Below, piece after piece: positions 1-11,659 of a DNA stretch of 64,000 bases. The position numbers and the translations under genes were made by a program. The notes below the pieces were generated by a model. It made no database searches and was not told where the DNA came from. It was given only the letters and a program-made list of their open reading frames with translations. Source of the stretch: Dysidea avara (taxonomy: Eukaryota > Porifera > Demospongiae > Dictyoceratida > Dysideidae); assembly GCF_963678975.1 (NCBI RefSeq), contig NC_089274.1, forward strand, positions 4,018,001 to 4,082,000, written 5' to 3'. Each line of letters starts with the position of its first letter. Positions within the stretch are counted from its first letter, which is position 1.

Positions 1-2
1 TA

Positions 3-951
3 GTAGGACCACTACCAATATCGCAGGGATTCACTTATTTACTTACTTGTGTAGACCGATTTACCAGATGGCCAGAAGCAGTACCAATTACAGATATCTC
101 AGCTGAAACAGTAGCACAAGCCTTTGTTAGTAGCTGGATTGCTCGATTTGGTGTACCTTCCACTATTACTACTGACAGAGGGTCTCAATTTGAATCATCC
201 TTGTGGACACAGTTGATGAGACTCCTAGGCACAGAAAGAATACGGACTACATCATACCACCCAATAGCTAATGGTCTAGTTGAACAATTCCATCGCCAGT
301 TGAAGGGGTGCACTGAAGTGTTTAACTGACACCACTCATTGGACTAAAGCACTACCACTTGTGCTGTTGGGCATTCGTACCACCCTTAAGCAAGACTTGA
401 AGTGCACCCCTGCTGAATTAGTTTATGGAACTACTCTACGTCTTCCAGGTGAATTTTTCACACGTGATTCTTCCAAAGACATTTTAGATCCTACATCGTA
501 TGCTACACACCTCAAAACTTTTATGCAACAGATCCAACCAAGTCCTGTGCGACAACAACAACCGAGAAAGTCATATGTAAGTACAGATTTATCTACATGT
601 CCATATGTTTTTGTGAGGTACGATGGAGTAAAAAGATCACTACAAGCTCCTTACGATGGACCTTTCCGGGTATTGAAGAGACATCACAAACACTACACCT
701 TGGATATTTCTGGACAGTCTAAAGTTGTTTCACTTGACAGACTTAAACCAGCCTATATCGATAACAACAGTCCTGATGCAGCTATTGACTCTAACATGTC
801 ATCTTCACCAACCATCCGTATCACCCCACAGTCATCAAGACCTGCTACTCCTCTATCATCCCAGTCAACATCACAACAACCACTCAGAACTCACTCTGGT
901 CGCCATGTCCATTGGCCTAAACGGCTGGCAGACTACAGACCGCTCACATAG
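3..951 (+). pseudogene. Ty3/gypsy-like retrotransposon integrase, frameshifted
   Basis: The window opens inside the integrase core of an LTR retrotransposon polyprotein. The first frame (about 3-308) shows the core signatures YLLTCVDRFTRW, TDRGSQF and NGLVEQFHRQLK, which carry the second and third acidic catalytic positions; the first lies outside the window. A one-base gain in the G run near 306-309 shifts the frame. The second frame runs to the TAG at 949-951 and holds the rest of the integrase, including a GPY/F-like module (YDGPFRVLKR, then SLDRLKPAY) and a Ser/Thr/Gln-rich tail. A polypurine tract and probable LTR follow directly, so this is the 3' end of the element. Integrase would insert the cDNA copy into the genome; this copy is broken by the frameshift. 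The family assignment rests on motif recognition. Confidence 0.88.
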
Positions 952-977
952 CAGTACAGTTCACTGGGGGGGAGTAT

Positions 978-1303
978 TGTAGCAGTTGCACTGAAGCCAT
1001 CTGACTGTGAACTCTAGTGCACAAACAAGTGATTTCATCATGCACACACTTTAATTATTATGTATCTATTTTTAGTAGTTAACCTTTACATTTTGTAATC
1101 CATTTAGCTTATTGTATTCATGTACTTGTAATTGCTTGTAACCATATTCTTTTTATTGGTCTTTTGTCCTTTTGTATTTTCTTGTGTATATGTGTATTGT
1201 ACTTCCTTATTATAAACAGTGTTGTTATCAATCTACTTGTGAGTTGGAGCAAATTATCTTAGCTTTAATTTGGCGACCTTTCAGGTCGGACAACATTGTT
1301 ACA
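978..1303 (+). repeat. Probable 3' LTR of the gypsy-like element
   Basis: A G-rich polypurine tract (966-976) is followed by TGTAGCA, and about 326 bases later the sequence reads TGTTACA. The two ends form a 6-of-7 inverted match of the TG...CA type. A TATAAA-like box lies near 1210-1217. The position directly after the integrase stop fits a 3' LTR. The 5' LTR is outside the window, so the boundaries are inferred only from the termini. Confidence 0.6.
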
Positions 1304-2192
1304 GACCTCGGAAAGTAATAGTGTTTGGTTTGTGCGTAGTTAGGTGGTTTCCATTTTTCTAGCTGTTCACTGCTAAATAGTCTTAAGCTAATGCAAAGCA
1401 TGAGTTGGTAAGTTGTCTAAAACTTTTCCCTGAGCACTTCTATACTTTTCAAGGGGTTTCGTTATGTACAGAATCCTACGGATCACGTGATTACTATTTA
1501 TGACGTTATACCGGAAACTTTACTTTATGCGTACTTGCGCCACGTGCACGAAACTATTCATGCTCCATGGAGTCAGTGGTGTTGCTAGGACTGCTGTAGT
1601 TTCTTAGCCTACCCAGCTCAGAGTAACCGACCCAATTTTGCACAGATTACGTGACACCTTAAAAATTGCTGTAAAAGATCGAGATACTCTAATAGAACAG
1701 TCAGTTAGTACAATTTTGATTTCAAATATAATGCTAGTTATCTGTAAATGTATAACCAGCGTGTTCCTCACCCCTGGCAAAGAAATTTATGATAACACCA
1801 GTGCAATGTTCATTGAACTAGCTATGTTTAGAGTAGGTGCTGGTAGTATGGGTCAGGGGATATTGTGAGTCACATAGCTTAAAATAAATTTTAATACATT
1901 GAATCATGTAGATTTAAGATGAAAGGGATGGTACTACTTTAGATCAACATAAAAAGTGATCATAAGCTAACCACAAATCCAATTAAGAGGTTACAGTGCT
2001 TTCAACTATGTCACTATAGAAATACCATTCCAGATTAGCTACCTGTACCCCTTAACATGCAGTAAGCCGGACAAAGACATGAAGTGTATGTACTAAGTTA
2101 ACTAAGGTGTTTTGACAATCTTCAGAGTTGCTGCAAATGTTTCCATAACATTTACCATAATTTGACATGAAATGATGACCTAATGAACATAG
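1304..2192. other. Gene-free stretch
   Basis: No convincing exon, RNA gene or complete element is seen. One degenerate copy of the dispersed TCTAATAGA motif lies near 1683-1700. The short open frame at 1638-1868 has no recognisable content. Confidence 0.6.
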
Positions 2193-2486
2193 TGACTCAT
2201 AATACCCCCATATAACTCATAATACCCCCATATGACTCATAATACCCCCATATGACTCATAATACCCCCATATGACTCATAATACCCCCATATGACTCAT
2301 AATACCCCCATATGACTCATAATACCCCCATATGACTCATAATACCCCCATATGACTCATAATACCCCCATATGACTCATAATACCCCCATATGACTCAT
2401 AATACCCCCATATGACTCATAATACCCCCATATGACTCATAATACCCCCATATAACTCATAATACCCCCATATGACTCATAATACC
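2193..2486. repeat. 20-bp minisatellite, about 14.7 copies
   Basis: The unit ACTCATAATACCCCCATATG repeats head to tail with almost no variation; two units read ATAACT instead of ATGACT. The homogeneity implies recent expansion or ongoing homogenisation. The array ends inside the left arm of the hairpin at 2483-2574. Confidence 0.97.
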
Positions 2487-2574
2487 AACACTTACATGGC
2501 TTCAGTGAAAAGATCATACCATAGATTATCAAGAGAGTCTATGGTCATACACCCAACACATGTAAGTGTTGGTA
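2483..2574. repeat. Hairpin next to the minisatellite
   Basis: TACCAACACTTACATG (2483-2498) is repeated as its exact reverse complement at 2559-2574. A second inverted pair around ACCATAG / CTATGGT lies inside, so the segment can fold into a long stem. It looks like a small palindromic element whose left end abuts, or seeded, the array. Confidence 0.85.
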
Positions 2575-3120
2575 TAGAAATTTTAGGATAATGTAACATA
2601 TGGTTACACCTTTCCCTACCAGTAGTATGAATATTGGGGTCATTGTATCAGATGATAGCAGTGCTTTTTAACTTAAGTGACTCTTAATTACCACAGCCAC
2701 TCTATCCGTTTTCCATTAGAAGAGATTTATTTGATAGGTCCACATACAGCTTTAATGTGACTTACTGATCTATTATATGGCTTGTAACCAGAAATCATAA
2801 GCATGTACATATCTAAAAATAAGAATATTATAGTTAACAACTTTTCAAATAGGTATGGCCTAAATGTTCTTAATTAGCTAAAACGGTCTGGTCATGTGTG
2901 TGTGCATTTAAATAAACAACAAACTTTTCTCTGCACTGCATCGCCTTTCAACTACTGCTCTTCAAAGCTACATGTCTTGTTCTATGCTGCAGGACGACAC
3001 AAGCTGTGGCCATTTTAACTAAGATGTCGTTATGGTAACGATCACGTGTTCTGAACGCTACAACGCGAGTGTTATAGTGGTTGAACATGTTGAGAGTGAT
3101 TTTATCTGCGAGATAATATC

Positions 3121-6100
3121 ATGTTGCGACGGGTGCTTAGAAGATTGGCCAAGTGGCTACCACGCTTCCCCGGTATGATTTTACAATTAAACAAGTTGAT
3201 GTTGTGCTACTTCTAAAAACCAGGCGCCATGCAGCTAGCTAACTCATCTGGAGTAACTATAGACAGTATATGAATTAACCAACTATGTATTACTACTTTA
3301 CAATATGGTAGTTTGGGTTGTGCAATAATATAATTAGCTATTTCTCGTAATTCATGAAATATTTGTAATTCATTCAATTACGTTGCTATGCACTGCTAAG
3401 GAAGCGTTTGTTAAATAAACCGCTTTTACCAACATATTACGCACAAAACTATCTTCTAAACTGTTTTATAGTGTGACTAACGTGTTTTTTCCCACAAATT
3501 CTCTCGACAAAGCCTCAAAGCTGCTCTTCATTTTCGTTCGCGTACGTAAGGGATGCGCCCCCTTTCAACTCGAAGCGATAGGCTATTCCTGGCAGTGTAC
3601 GAGGCCTGCACCGTTGTTTTTCAGTTGCTAAATGCCTGAAAACCTCAAGGGGAAGGTAGTCTGAGGAAAGTCACCGCACCCGTATTTCAGTCCGCCGAAA
3701 AGAAACCACCTCAGAGCAAAGTTCACCTGTGCAGAAGTTTAATACAGACTTCATTTCACTTTTACTTCTTACGTAAAAGCTGCTTTCACCGTTATTAAAC
3801 GATTTTGCTCACGTGGGTGCGTACGGACAAACATAGGTAGATAGGTATCGCGGATTGCACATCCGTGGTCACCAGTGTCTATGGTGTCACGTGAAAATGG
3901 GCCAATGAGAACAAAATTTGAATGGAGGTCCTCACATTTGATTGGCTATTTGGTCAAATCCCCAAAAAATTTATGACAACGGATGCGCAATCCACGATAC
4001 ATAGGTAGATAGGTACACACACACACACTTTTACGGAAACAATTACAGTAAACCAGGCGCACGCCCACAGCCGGCCTTCGGCCGGCTGTGGGCGTGCGCC
4101 TGGTTTAAAAACGAGTGTTTAGCTGCTATAGCTAGCTTGATCACTGTTGCTATTAAACCGTACGCATCTCTCAGTATAACTACATGTAAACACTAGTTGT
4201 ACTTAGGTAGTCAGTTTATATTGTGTTTAAGTGTTATACTTTCTTGTTTTAGTTAAGCGGAAGCGTTCCAACAAGGATGATTGGATAGTCGATGCTGATG
4301 ACATCATTTTCATCGCATCATATGAAACCATTGAAGGTAGCTATAGCTACGTAGATATATAGAGTAGTTGTGAGTTAGGTCCACTGTAACTATCAGGGGC
4401 GGATCTAGGATTTATAAAAGGGAGGGGGGCTAACTCAATGTACTAATCTCTTGGGTATAGGGGTGTGAAGCAGCATGCTGGAACTAGGGGGGTCTGGGGG
4501 CATGCCCCCCCCAGGAAAATTTTGAAAAATAGATGCTAAAATACTGCAATTTGGAGACATTCCCATATAAAATTCATACCTGTAGATATTTTATATACTG
4601 CCTTTAGATTATAGGTGTGGCTCTCTGAAGCATTTTGCTAATGGAAAAGTTTAGGTAGGTACAGACAACCAAGTACATGATGTACCCCTCTCACAATTGC
4701 ACAACACTGAATAGGTGCATGTTAGAATAAGAATGTTGAAAGTGGAAAATTTTGAAATTTGAACAATACAAGATTGAATCTGAGAGCAAATTAAGTATTG
4801 CCATACATATTAACTACACAAGTAGATGAATGAAGCCCTTTAAACAGATCAATGCACTTCATTGTATGTATAGGTGCAGGCAGATTTAGAAAAATTCCAT
4901 AACAGAACCAACTACGCGTTTCTAGTGAATGTTCTATTAGAGTAGTTAGCTGACTGCTCTATTAGAGTATCTCGATCTTGTACACCTCCAATGCTGATGT
5001 GGGTCCTTGTTGCATAAACTTTAGCATAAATCCACTGATAATACCTTGGAAAGATGTTTATAAGGTGGTTTTATGAGTATTTGTATTATTAGTGATCATA
5101 TAATTATGCTAAGACAAAATTTCATTATAATACTCAGTATATTGATCAAGTAAAGCCTAAATATGAAGGGGGGGCTTCAGCCCCCAAAGCCCCCCCCCCC
5201 CCCCCCCCCCCCTGGATCCGCCCCTGACTATGTGAAATGAGAGCTACTAGTGAACGTTGTATTAGAGTAATTTAAATAACTGTACTGGTCCATGGCACAG
5301 TACAACTTTACCTGTACAACTAGCTAACTAAACTCTATATATTTAGTACACCCTAAAGTAAAATAATAAATAAATAAATAAATATGGTTTATGGATCAAT
5401 TTAGCTTGAGTACTCCATACACATTGCTTTAGCAAGTTAGTTGTAACATCAAAAATTTTGCTTTCATGTTTGATACTGCAACATTCCCTCTGTTATTGTT
5501 TCCTTGAGCAAAAAAATTGTTTGAATAATATTACATTCAGTTCTACAGTTTACTCAGCTGTATAATGGGTGTACTGGTGTGACCTGGTGTCAATTTCATT
5601 ATAAGCATTCCGGATTACACTAAAGACACATTTAGGCCCCTAGTCAATATTGCCAAGGCACCACATCAAGCATTGTGATATTTGTTTCACAGTGGTGACT
5701 CCAGGGGGTTTCTGAGGTTTCCAGAATCTGGTAAAGTGTATTCAAGCATGCAGTTAAAATATATTTTGCATTGATTTGCAAAGGCACAAAACATTCAGAT
5801 CAAGATACTCTAATAGAGCAGTCAATCACTCTAATAAAGCAGTCACAGTATTCGGAGTAGTGTAGGCAAGCTATGTAGCTATAAATAAGGATATATTAAT
5901 ACATAGTTAGTTGATGGCAGTTATTCTCAGCAGATAGTTACCTTTTTTATTTTGGTCTTCACCAGAAGTCTAGCTATGTTCCTGATCAGAAACCAGTCAT
6001 CAAAAATTCTGGAGCTGCCTATGTTTCAGGTCAATGTTTTATGTGGGAAAGTGAAAAACTTATACAAGTATAATTAGAAGCAATACTAAGTACTATAGGT

Positions 6101-9100
6101 ATAGTGGATCCTTGAACTTCAGTTATCCAAACACCTTGAATATTGTTCAGATACGTGAACTTGTTTGGATAAATGAAGCCCATTGATTCAAATATAGACC
6201 TCTGTTCAATTACTCTAATAGAACAGTCATTTATTCTAATAGAACACACACTAATAACAAAATACTCTAATCAAACAGTCAGTCTTAGTGTTTGGCTTTT
6301 GTCTAACTCTAGGAACAAAGGTGTTCGGATAACTGAGGATCCACTATACTACATTAAATGGTGTTTTACATCTCATGTGTTATTTGCAGTTGATGAGCCT
6401 GATGATCATTTAATGGTACAGACCAGGTTTACTGTTGGAGACTATGATGATGAACCAAAGACCAGATCTACAGTAGGCTCTACAGTAGGAGACAGTGTTG
6501 ATGAACCAGAGGCCAGTTTTACTTTGGAATCTGTGGTGGTAGAGACTGCGTCTACTGTGGAAGATGAACCTGTGGTGGTAGTAAAGAGTCTAGAGACCAC
6601 ACCTATGCTGGGTGACAATGTTGATGAACCAGAGACCAGATCTACTTCAAAACCTGTGGCGGTAGAGACCGTGTCTACTGTGGAAGATGTGGTAGAGAGT
6701 CTAGAGACCACACCTATGTTGGGTGACAATGTTGATGAACCAGAAACCAGTTCTACTTCAAAACCTGTGGTGGTAGAGACCATGTCTACTGTGGAAGATG
6801 AACCTGTGGTGGTAGAGAGTATAGAGACCACACCTATGTTGGGTGACAATGTTGATGAACCAGAGACCAGTTCTACTTCAGAACCTGTGGTGGTAGAGAC
6901 TGTGTCTACTGTGCCTGTGATGGTAAAGAGTCTAGAGACCACACTTATGTTGGGTGACAATGTTGATTCATGGTCAGTGGCTGCATACACATCATTTGGC
7001 CGTACTTATACTTAAAAGGTTATTGCTTGGGCCTTACCAACCTCTTTCAGTCAATTTGCAATACAATGGTTTTTCATTGTAATCCTCTTGATAAATTCAT
7101 TAGCAAATGCAGTAAAATAATGGAACGTTTTATTGTGTCTTTCTTGCCATATTACCAACCTGCAGCTGAGTTTCAAATAGGTATCTATTGTCTAGCAGGA
7201 CCCAAATATATCTTGTGCACATTGTACTGATATATACATACAATACAATACATCTGTAAGTACCTTTTGCGTACATACATAATACTTGCTAATAATGGCA
7301 ATGTAAAAATACTTCATACATACATGTAGCAATGAAGAGCTCTCTACCACGTCACCACAAGAACTGGAGGTTAATGATGGACCTCTGGAGGAGGTATAGA
7401 AACACACACCACACATACTGTTAGTATACGATAATTACCATAATTTATAACAAGTTGTATTCAAGGTCAAAACTTAATTTCCCTATAATTATTTTGATAT
7501 TGTGAATTGATATACCTAACCAGCTAATCTCCTGTTTAGTGTAAATTATTAAATTTGTGGATCATGTCACTAAAGTTATACTCTAGGAGATTAATCTGGG
7601 TGGGTTCTTTAGATATGCGGTGTGAGAGTATACAAAGCACACCTATTTGCATGCTGGAATCTGGGCATGCGCCCCCCAGGAAAGTAGTTGAATTTGGTGA
7701 CATTTCAGTCGCTAAAATTTTTAGGCTGGACTTTTGCTACTAAAATGTTAGACTTTTGTACTAGTGAATTTGTGGACCTTTTCACTAAAATTGTGGGACC
7801 CCTTCCCTATGCCTATACAGGCCTGTAATGACTGGAAATAGTTGTAATTCATACAGCATTCCCCAGCACCATTGAAAGTATTGTGTATTAGTGTCACAAT
7901 TAGTCAGCTGAGGCTATACAGCTGCTGTTAATTTGTGTCCATTCATCTGTGATGGGATCAGGTGGTATATGTTACTGTATAACATGTATGTACATGTTAC
8001 TAGCTACATTTGTGAGCATTGCAAATATTTACAGAGTTGTACATCAACAGAAGAGAATGGTTTCAATGTTAATACAACCATTGTATCAATTTCAAACAAC
8101 ATATTCTCAATGAAAAGCAATTCTACTATCTCTGAGATAGACATTTCTCCACCTGCTACACCATCTACTACAACTATTAATAGTGAACACTTTGTGGACA
8201 ACAGGGATAGTGGTATTGTAGAGGACAACATGGAGGATGATACAACAATGTTGAATTCAAGAGGAGAAAGTGTAGAGGTACATATTTTAGTGTATTATAG
8301 TTGTGAGGTATTATTGTATACAACACTTGTAGGAATGTCAATATGATTTGAAAGAATTCATGACAATGGTGAGGTTGCATTCTATACATTTTCAATCTGA
8401 AACAATTTCAACTATACAGTGCACAGTACACCCTCACTTTCAATGATCCAAATAGTTATAGTGACTGTTTGATAAGTGTATTCCACAAACATCTGTGTGT
8501 TAGGGGATGGTAGAACCCTCAATATTCAAAAGGTTCTGTTGTAACGGTTTCAACCTGACCACTTTTTGGATCAAGTAAAGCAGTCATGTTACCTTCTTTA
8601 TTGGATTCATGCACTATACATGTACTGTGGTATGCCAAAAGGCACCTGCTAGGCAGAAGTGACATTGAACTGTGAAAAATTCAACTTTAGCCAATATTGA
8701 TTTATGTTTGTCTGAAGGCATTATTAGCAAGTCAGTCAGTCAGGCAGTAGAAAATTCCATTGAATAATATTTTGTAGCAATCTATTGGAAGTCGTACTGT
8801 GGAATTTGTTGTACATAATCAATACTGCCATGACACCAGGAAGGTATTGTGAAGCTGGTTTTTGGTTGATATTTTTGGTCAGAAAAATCCACACCTTTGT
8901 GATCCCTAGTACAAGACTTATATGGTTTGATTGTTCACAGTATACGAGGAGACAAAGTGGAAGATCTTACGTCACACGAGTGGCTAAATCATTTGATGAT
9001 GAAAGAATTGTGACCATCTACTTGTCAAACATATACAAACAAAGAAGAGAAAATGCTGCCATGGTCCCAACAAGAAAGAAACTTGGGAAAATTGATAAAG

Positions 9101-9231
9101 TTTTACTGCTGCAGATGGACAAGACTCTGCCAATGAAGTCACCAGAAGAGAACAACTGTTTTGACAAACTTAAAAAATGTTTAAAGGAAAGAAAACTAAT
9201 GATAGACCAATTTATTTTTGGCATGGAATAA
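3121..9231 (+). CDS. Spliced gene of unknown function, acidic repeat protein (7 exons)
   Basis: Unrecognised protein. Exons: 3121-3172, 4253-4336, 6390-6972, 7330-7393, 8035-8277, 8778-8843, 8941-9231. All introns are GT-AG, and the phases sum exactly to 1383 nt, or 460 residues. The N-terminus is basic (MLRRVLRRLAKWLPRFP, then KRKR) and could be a mitochondrial presequence or a nuclear signal. Exon 3 encodes an acidic Thr/Val/Glu-rich stretch with four imperfect copies of a 37-40 residue unit around ETTPMLGDNVDEPET. Exon 5 is Ser/Thr-rich (SPPATPSTTT). The last exon is basic and probably folded (RIVTIYLSNIYKQRRENAA). The stop codon lies within an AATAAA at 9228-9233. Start chosen: the first ATG giving an open exon with a good donor. 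The exon 3 donor (gtcagt at 6973) is the least certain junction. Confidence 0.72.
3190..3670. repeat. Dispersed repeat D, copy 1 (in intron 1 of the 3121 gene)
   Basis: This segment matches 57412-57865 over its whole length in the same orientation. Shared blocks include AACCAGG-GCCATGCAGCT, ACATATTACGCACA, TTCTCTCGACAAA and GATAGGCTATTCCTGG. It begins near AAAAACCAGGCGCC, and the palindrome at 4050-4106 ends GCGCCTGGTTT, so the full element may span about 3214-4112 with those sequences as terminal inverted repeats. Confidence 0.8.
3831..4015. repeat. Small inverted-repeat element with 17-bp flanking duplication
   Basis: Core 3848-3998 has inverted ends around GCGGATTGCACATCCG and CGGATGCGCAATCCACG. 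It is flanked by identical ACATAGGTAGATAGGTA at 3831-3847 and 3999-4015. The direct repeat may be a target duplication or part of the element. Confidence 0.7.
4050..4106. repeat. Perfect GC-rich palindrome, 27-bp arms, 3-nt loop
   Basis: The left arm AAACCAGGCGCACGCCCACA, continuing GCCGGCC, is followed by TTC and then its exact reverse complement. The hairpin is much more GC-rich than its AT-rich surroundings. It probably forms the end of repeat D rather than an intron-specific signal. Confidence 0.95.
4393..5227. repeat. Family A element, copy 1 (about 835 bp)
   Basis: Terminal inverted repeats TCAGGGGCGGATCTAGG (4393) and CCTGGATCCGCCCCTGA (5211-5227) bound the copy. It holds a run of more than 20 C near the right end and two copies of the CTCTATTAGAG motif (near 4930 and 4957). 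Internal sequence matches 62062-62802, and a diverged relative lies at 11660-12415. No coding capacity is seen, so it is non-autonomous. It lies in intron 2 of the 3121 gene. Confidence 0.85.
5801..5970. repeat. Fragment of family C (CAGGGCCGCCCA-type) element
   Basis: A pair of TACTCTAATAGAGCAGTC-type motifs, then CAGTATTC, a region with AAGCTATGTAGC and the ending TTTTGGTCTTCACC match the interior of the element at 13932-14286. Both termini are missing. Confidence 0.65.
6100..6348. repeat. Family B MITE (pogo/Tigger-like ends), copy 1
   Basis: Ends TATAGTGGATCC (6100) and GGATCCACTATA (6337-6348) are inverted, with further internal complementarity (CAGTTATCCAAACACC / GGTGTTCGGATAACTG). The TATCCGAACA-type end resembles Tigger/pogo termini. 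It carries three CTAATAGA/CTAATCAA motifs and ends 41 bp before exon 3 of the 3121 gene. A second copy is at 44095-44313. Confidence 0.8.
7640..7835. repeat. Fragment of family A-like element in intron 4 of the 3121 gene
   Basis: GCATGCTGGAATCTGGGCAT followed by GCCCCCCAGGAAA, then phrases of the type GGACTTTTGCTACT and GGACCTTTTCACTAAAA, parallel the segment at 11670-12415. No termini are kept. Confidence 0.55.
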
Positions 9232-10080
9232 ATATCACAAATCAGAGTAAAACAAAATAAATAAATAAATAAAAGTAAGAAAAAAAAACATATGACTATA
9301 TAAAAAAAAGAGAAATAACAAAAAAAATCTTAAAAATATGAAAACCAATAAAAATCTAAAATGCAGGTAATACTATAATGTTAATTTCTTTCCTTTCTTG
9401 TTCTAATGTAATTTATTTGTATATTATATAATAGTTATAGTCCAGTCATTTTATGAAAAAAAAGGGGTCAACCTTTAACTAATTGCAACACAAATGGTTT
9501 CAACAGTTTCTAGCACAGAAAAATGTACTCTATAACATATCAAAAGTCCCGGAAAATCCCATAAGGGGAAAGTGACCTTTTGCATGACCTTTTTTGCCAT
9601 TTTTAGGAAAAAATTAGGATTTGTGCTTCTATTTCAGCTATACATTATCCAAACTATTTATATTTGGTATCAAATGATTGCTCTCACTATAAGGAACAAG
9701 ATGACACTTGTTTGGTATCCATAGCTTAATCTGTTCTAAAGGTATCATCATTTTACTGGACAAAACTAATATTATTTAGTCCCGCCCACGTACTTAATTA
9801 AATTTTGGTTTAAGTTATTTATTGCTTGTCTAATGATAGTTTTCCCATCGCAAGGGACTATTTTCATAACAGAGGGTCATAATGAAGACTAGAAGGTGCA
9901 CGTGTTACCATGGAAACCGAGAAATAGCATAGCTTTATATACAATTCGGTTGTTTTCATTCTCCATTGTCATGAAGATGGATTTAATTCTTTACAACTCG
10001 AAACCTGACATTGTACAAGTTAAGTTAGGTACATACACAATGACACACGTTAACCATGGCCATGGTAAGGGATAATCTAT
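9232..10080. other. Intergenic, no gene seen
   Basis: AT-rich 3' flank of the 3121 gene with AAATAAATAAATAAA and A-rich runs at 9258-9350, then unremarkable sequence. No exon with plausible splice sites and no recognisable RNA gene. Confidence 0.55.
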
Positions 10081-10112
10081 TCCCTTGTGTATATAAATGG
10101 TAAGTTTCGCTT

Positions 10113-10720
10113 TCATTCAGTGGTATCTGTATCATCTTCTTCATGGATTGAGGTGTCTGAGTTTGTGCAGCCTGTTCCCTTGCAGTTGCCACAAACAGAA
10201 GAGCATTTCACCTTGTATTTCTTGCAAGTGCATCTCATGCTGCTGCAGTCAGTGTGGCAGTTACATCTAATCATTTTCAACAGCTTATCAGGAGCAGGTG
10301 ATAGATCAGTTAGCACTTGCAGGCATCAGTTTTCCATCATAGTCTTTCTACCCCCATGCAGTTGGCTGCATTTCACTGGCATCACCTTTCCACTCTTGTG
10401 TTTGGAATTATACATGGAAACTGTGATATTTAGCAGCAGCTGAAGTAGGTGGCAAAGTTTGTGGAAGAACAACTGTAGTGTTTTTAGCTACCTATTCACA
10501 AAAACGCTTGTATTGGAGAGAGTTTAATCCTTCCTTTGGACTTCCACTGTATAAATCCACTAGTGCTTGCTCTCCTGCAGCCACGATGTCATTTGGTGTA
10601 GATGCTACTGCACTGAACACTTTGGCCTGCATTTGAAAGTAATTACTGGATTTTACCTTTCCCAATGTCATACAGCTGTGGTGTTGTGTCACATCCAACT
10701 ATTCCAGTTGTTGGTACCCA
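10113..10720 (-). pseudogene. GCDTT/CXC-like cysteine-rich ORF, decayed
   Basis: Read on the minus strand, this carries in order GCDTTPQLYDIGKG (around 10715-10680), AAGEQALVDLYSGS, a LPPTSAAAKYHS segment, and a cysteine cluster beginning IRCNCHTDCSSMRCTCKK and ending CKGTGCTNSD (10250-10140). This order is known from a multi-copy family of animal proteins whose genes behave like repeats; the Cys cluster resembles a tesmin/TSO1 CXC zinc-binding fold. In-frame stops near 10400 and 10345 and one frame change make this copy dead. Its upstream edge abuts the F-box fragment at about 10720. Whether the family is a transposon or a domesticated gene is not settled by the sequence. Confidence 0.7.
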
Positions 10721-10724
10721 TCAC

Positions 10725-11310
10725 AACTGGAATAGTAGCTTCTCTACCAAAGTCTAACTGAAATTCTGGTAGGACTGAAAACAAATTTAATGGAGCTTTC
10801 TGACTGCCATAAAGCCTAAAATGGCTGGTGTGACCAGCTGGTCATTTGGAGTTTGAATTAACCCAATATTCCCAGATCGCAATTGTGCCATAATATACAT
10901 TATCATCATATGAAGTAACAAGGTTCAAATTCTGTAACATCCAAAAGTGCACCAAAGATTTAGTTAATCCTGTGTGTATCGTTGGTATGTCAATCCTGAT
11001 TGTAAGTTCTTTCAAGTTAAGACCAACTTTTCCAAATAACTGTTTAACATCTTTGTACCACTGAATATCCAACTTCTGTAGATGTCCCATGTGTAGTAGA
11101 ATCATCCCTAGCTTCTTGTGGCCCAACATGGTTGTTAGTTCTATCACATTGCTACAATGCTCTAACATTTTCACTATTTTGATGGTACCATGTGATGGGG
11201 AAAGCACAGTCGTTTCATGTGTTGTCCATACACCTTCAACACGCTATTCACACACCCTTCATCACCAGTGTGGTAATAAGGCCAAACAAACTCCCTCCAC
11301 TATGCCTGAG
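10725..11310 (-). pseudogene. F-box/LRR family fragment (reverse copy)
   Basis: The minus strand matches the F-box/LRR genes at 32438 and 42388 from just after the F-box motif. Block WREFVWPYYHTGDEGCVN lies around 11300-11245, followed by the HCSNVIEL segment, then HLQKLDIQW and LKELTIRIDIP (open 10842-11207). F-box start and C-terminal half are missing and the frame is broken near 11205. It is the only copy on the minus strand and lies more than 15 kb from the cluster, so it was probably carried here by segmental duplication or inversion. Confidence 0.85.
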
Positions 11311-11659
11311 CCCCTATATTATAGGCTCTGTATATTATAGCCCCTGTATTGATAGCTCAGCTGTTTTGCTTTTTGGACAAATTGGACCCAGCAACTAATC
11401 AGTGTACTGAGATGTAGCTAGGTGCTCACTGCTCAGTCATGCTGGGACTGCTCCCACAAGAATTTTGGGGACTACAGCTGTTTTCCAAACCGGACTTTTA
11501 GCTACATTTTTTTCTTCAAATATTTGGTTAGGGAAAACAACATCAGCCAATTGAAGGAAGGCTGTTTTCAGCTGTGCGTCATGGTAGCCAGACTTTTATC
11601 TGGGTAGCTAGGTTCTTTTAGAAGAAAAGTGGACCTTTTTATATGGAATGATGTAGATA

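Noticed and set aside
2193-2486. Possible CRISPR-like array
   Set aside because: Units are contiguous with no spacers, and the DNA is from an animal genome; it is a minisatellite.
6442-6990. 182-residue minus-strand open frame
   Set aside because: It is the antisense shadow of the repetitive exon 3 of the 3121 gene.
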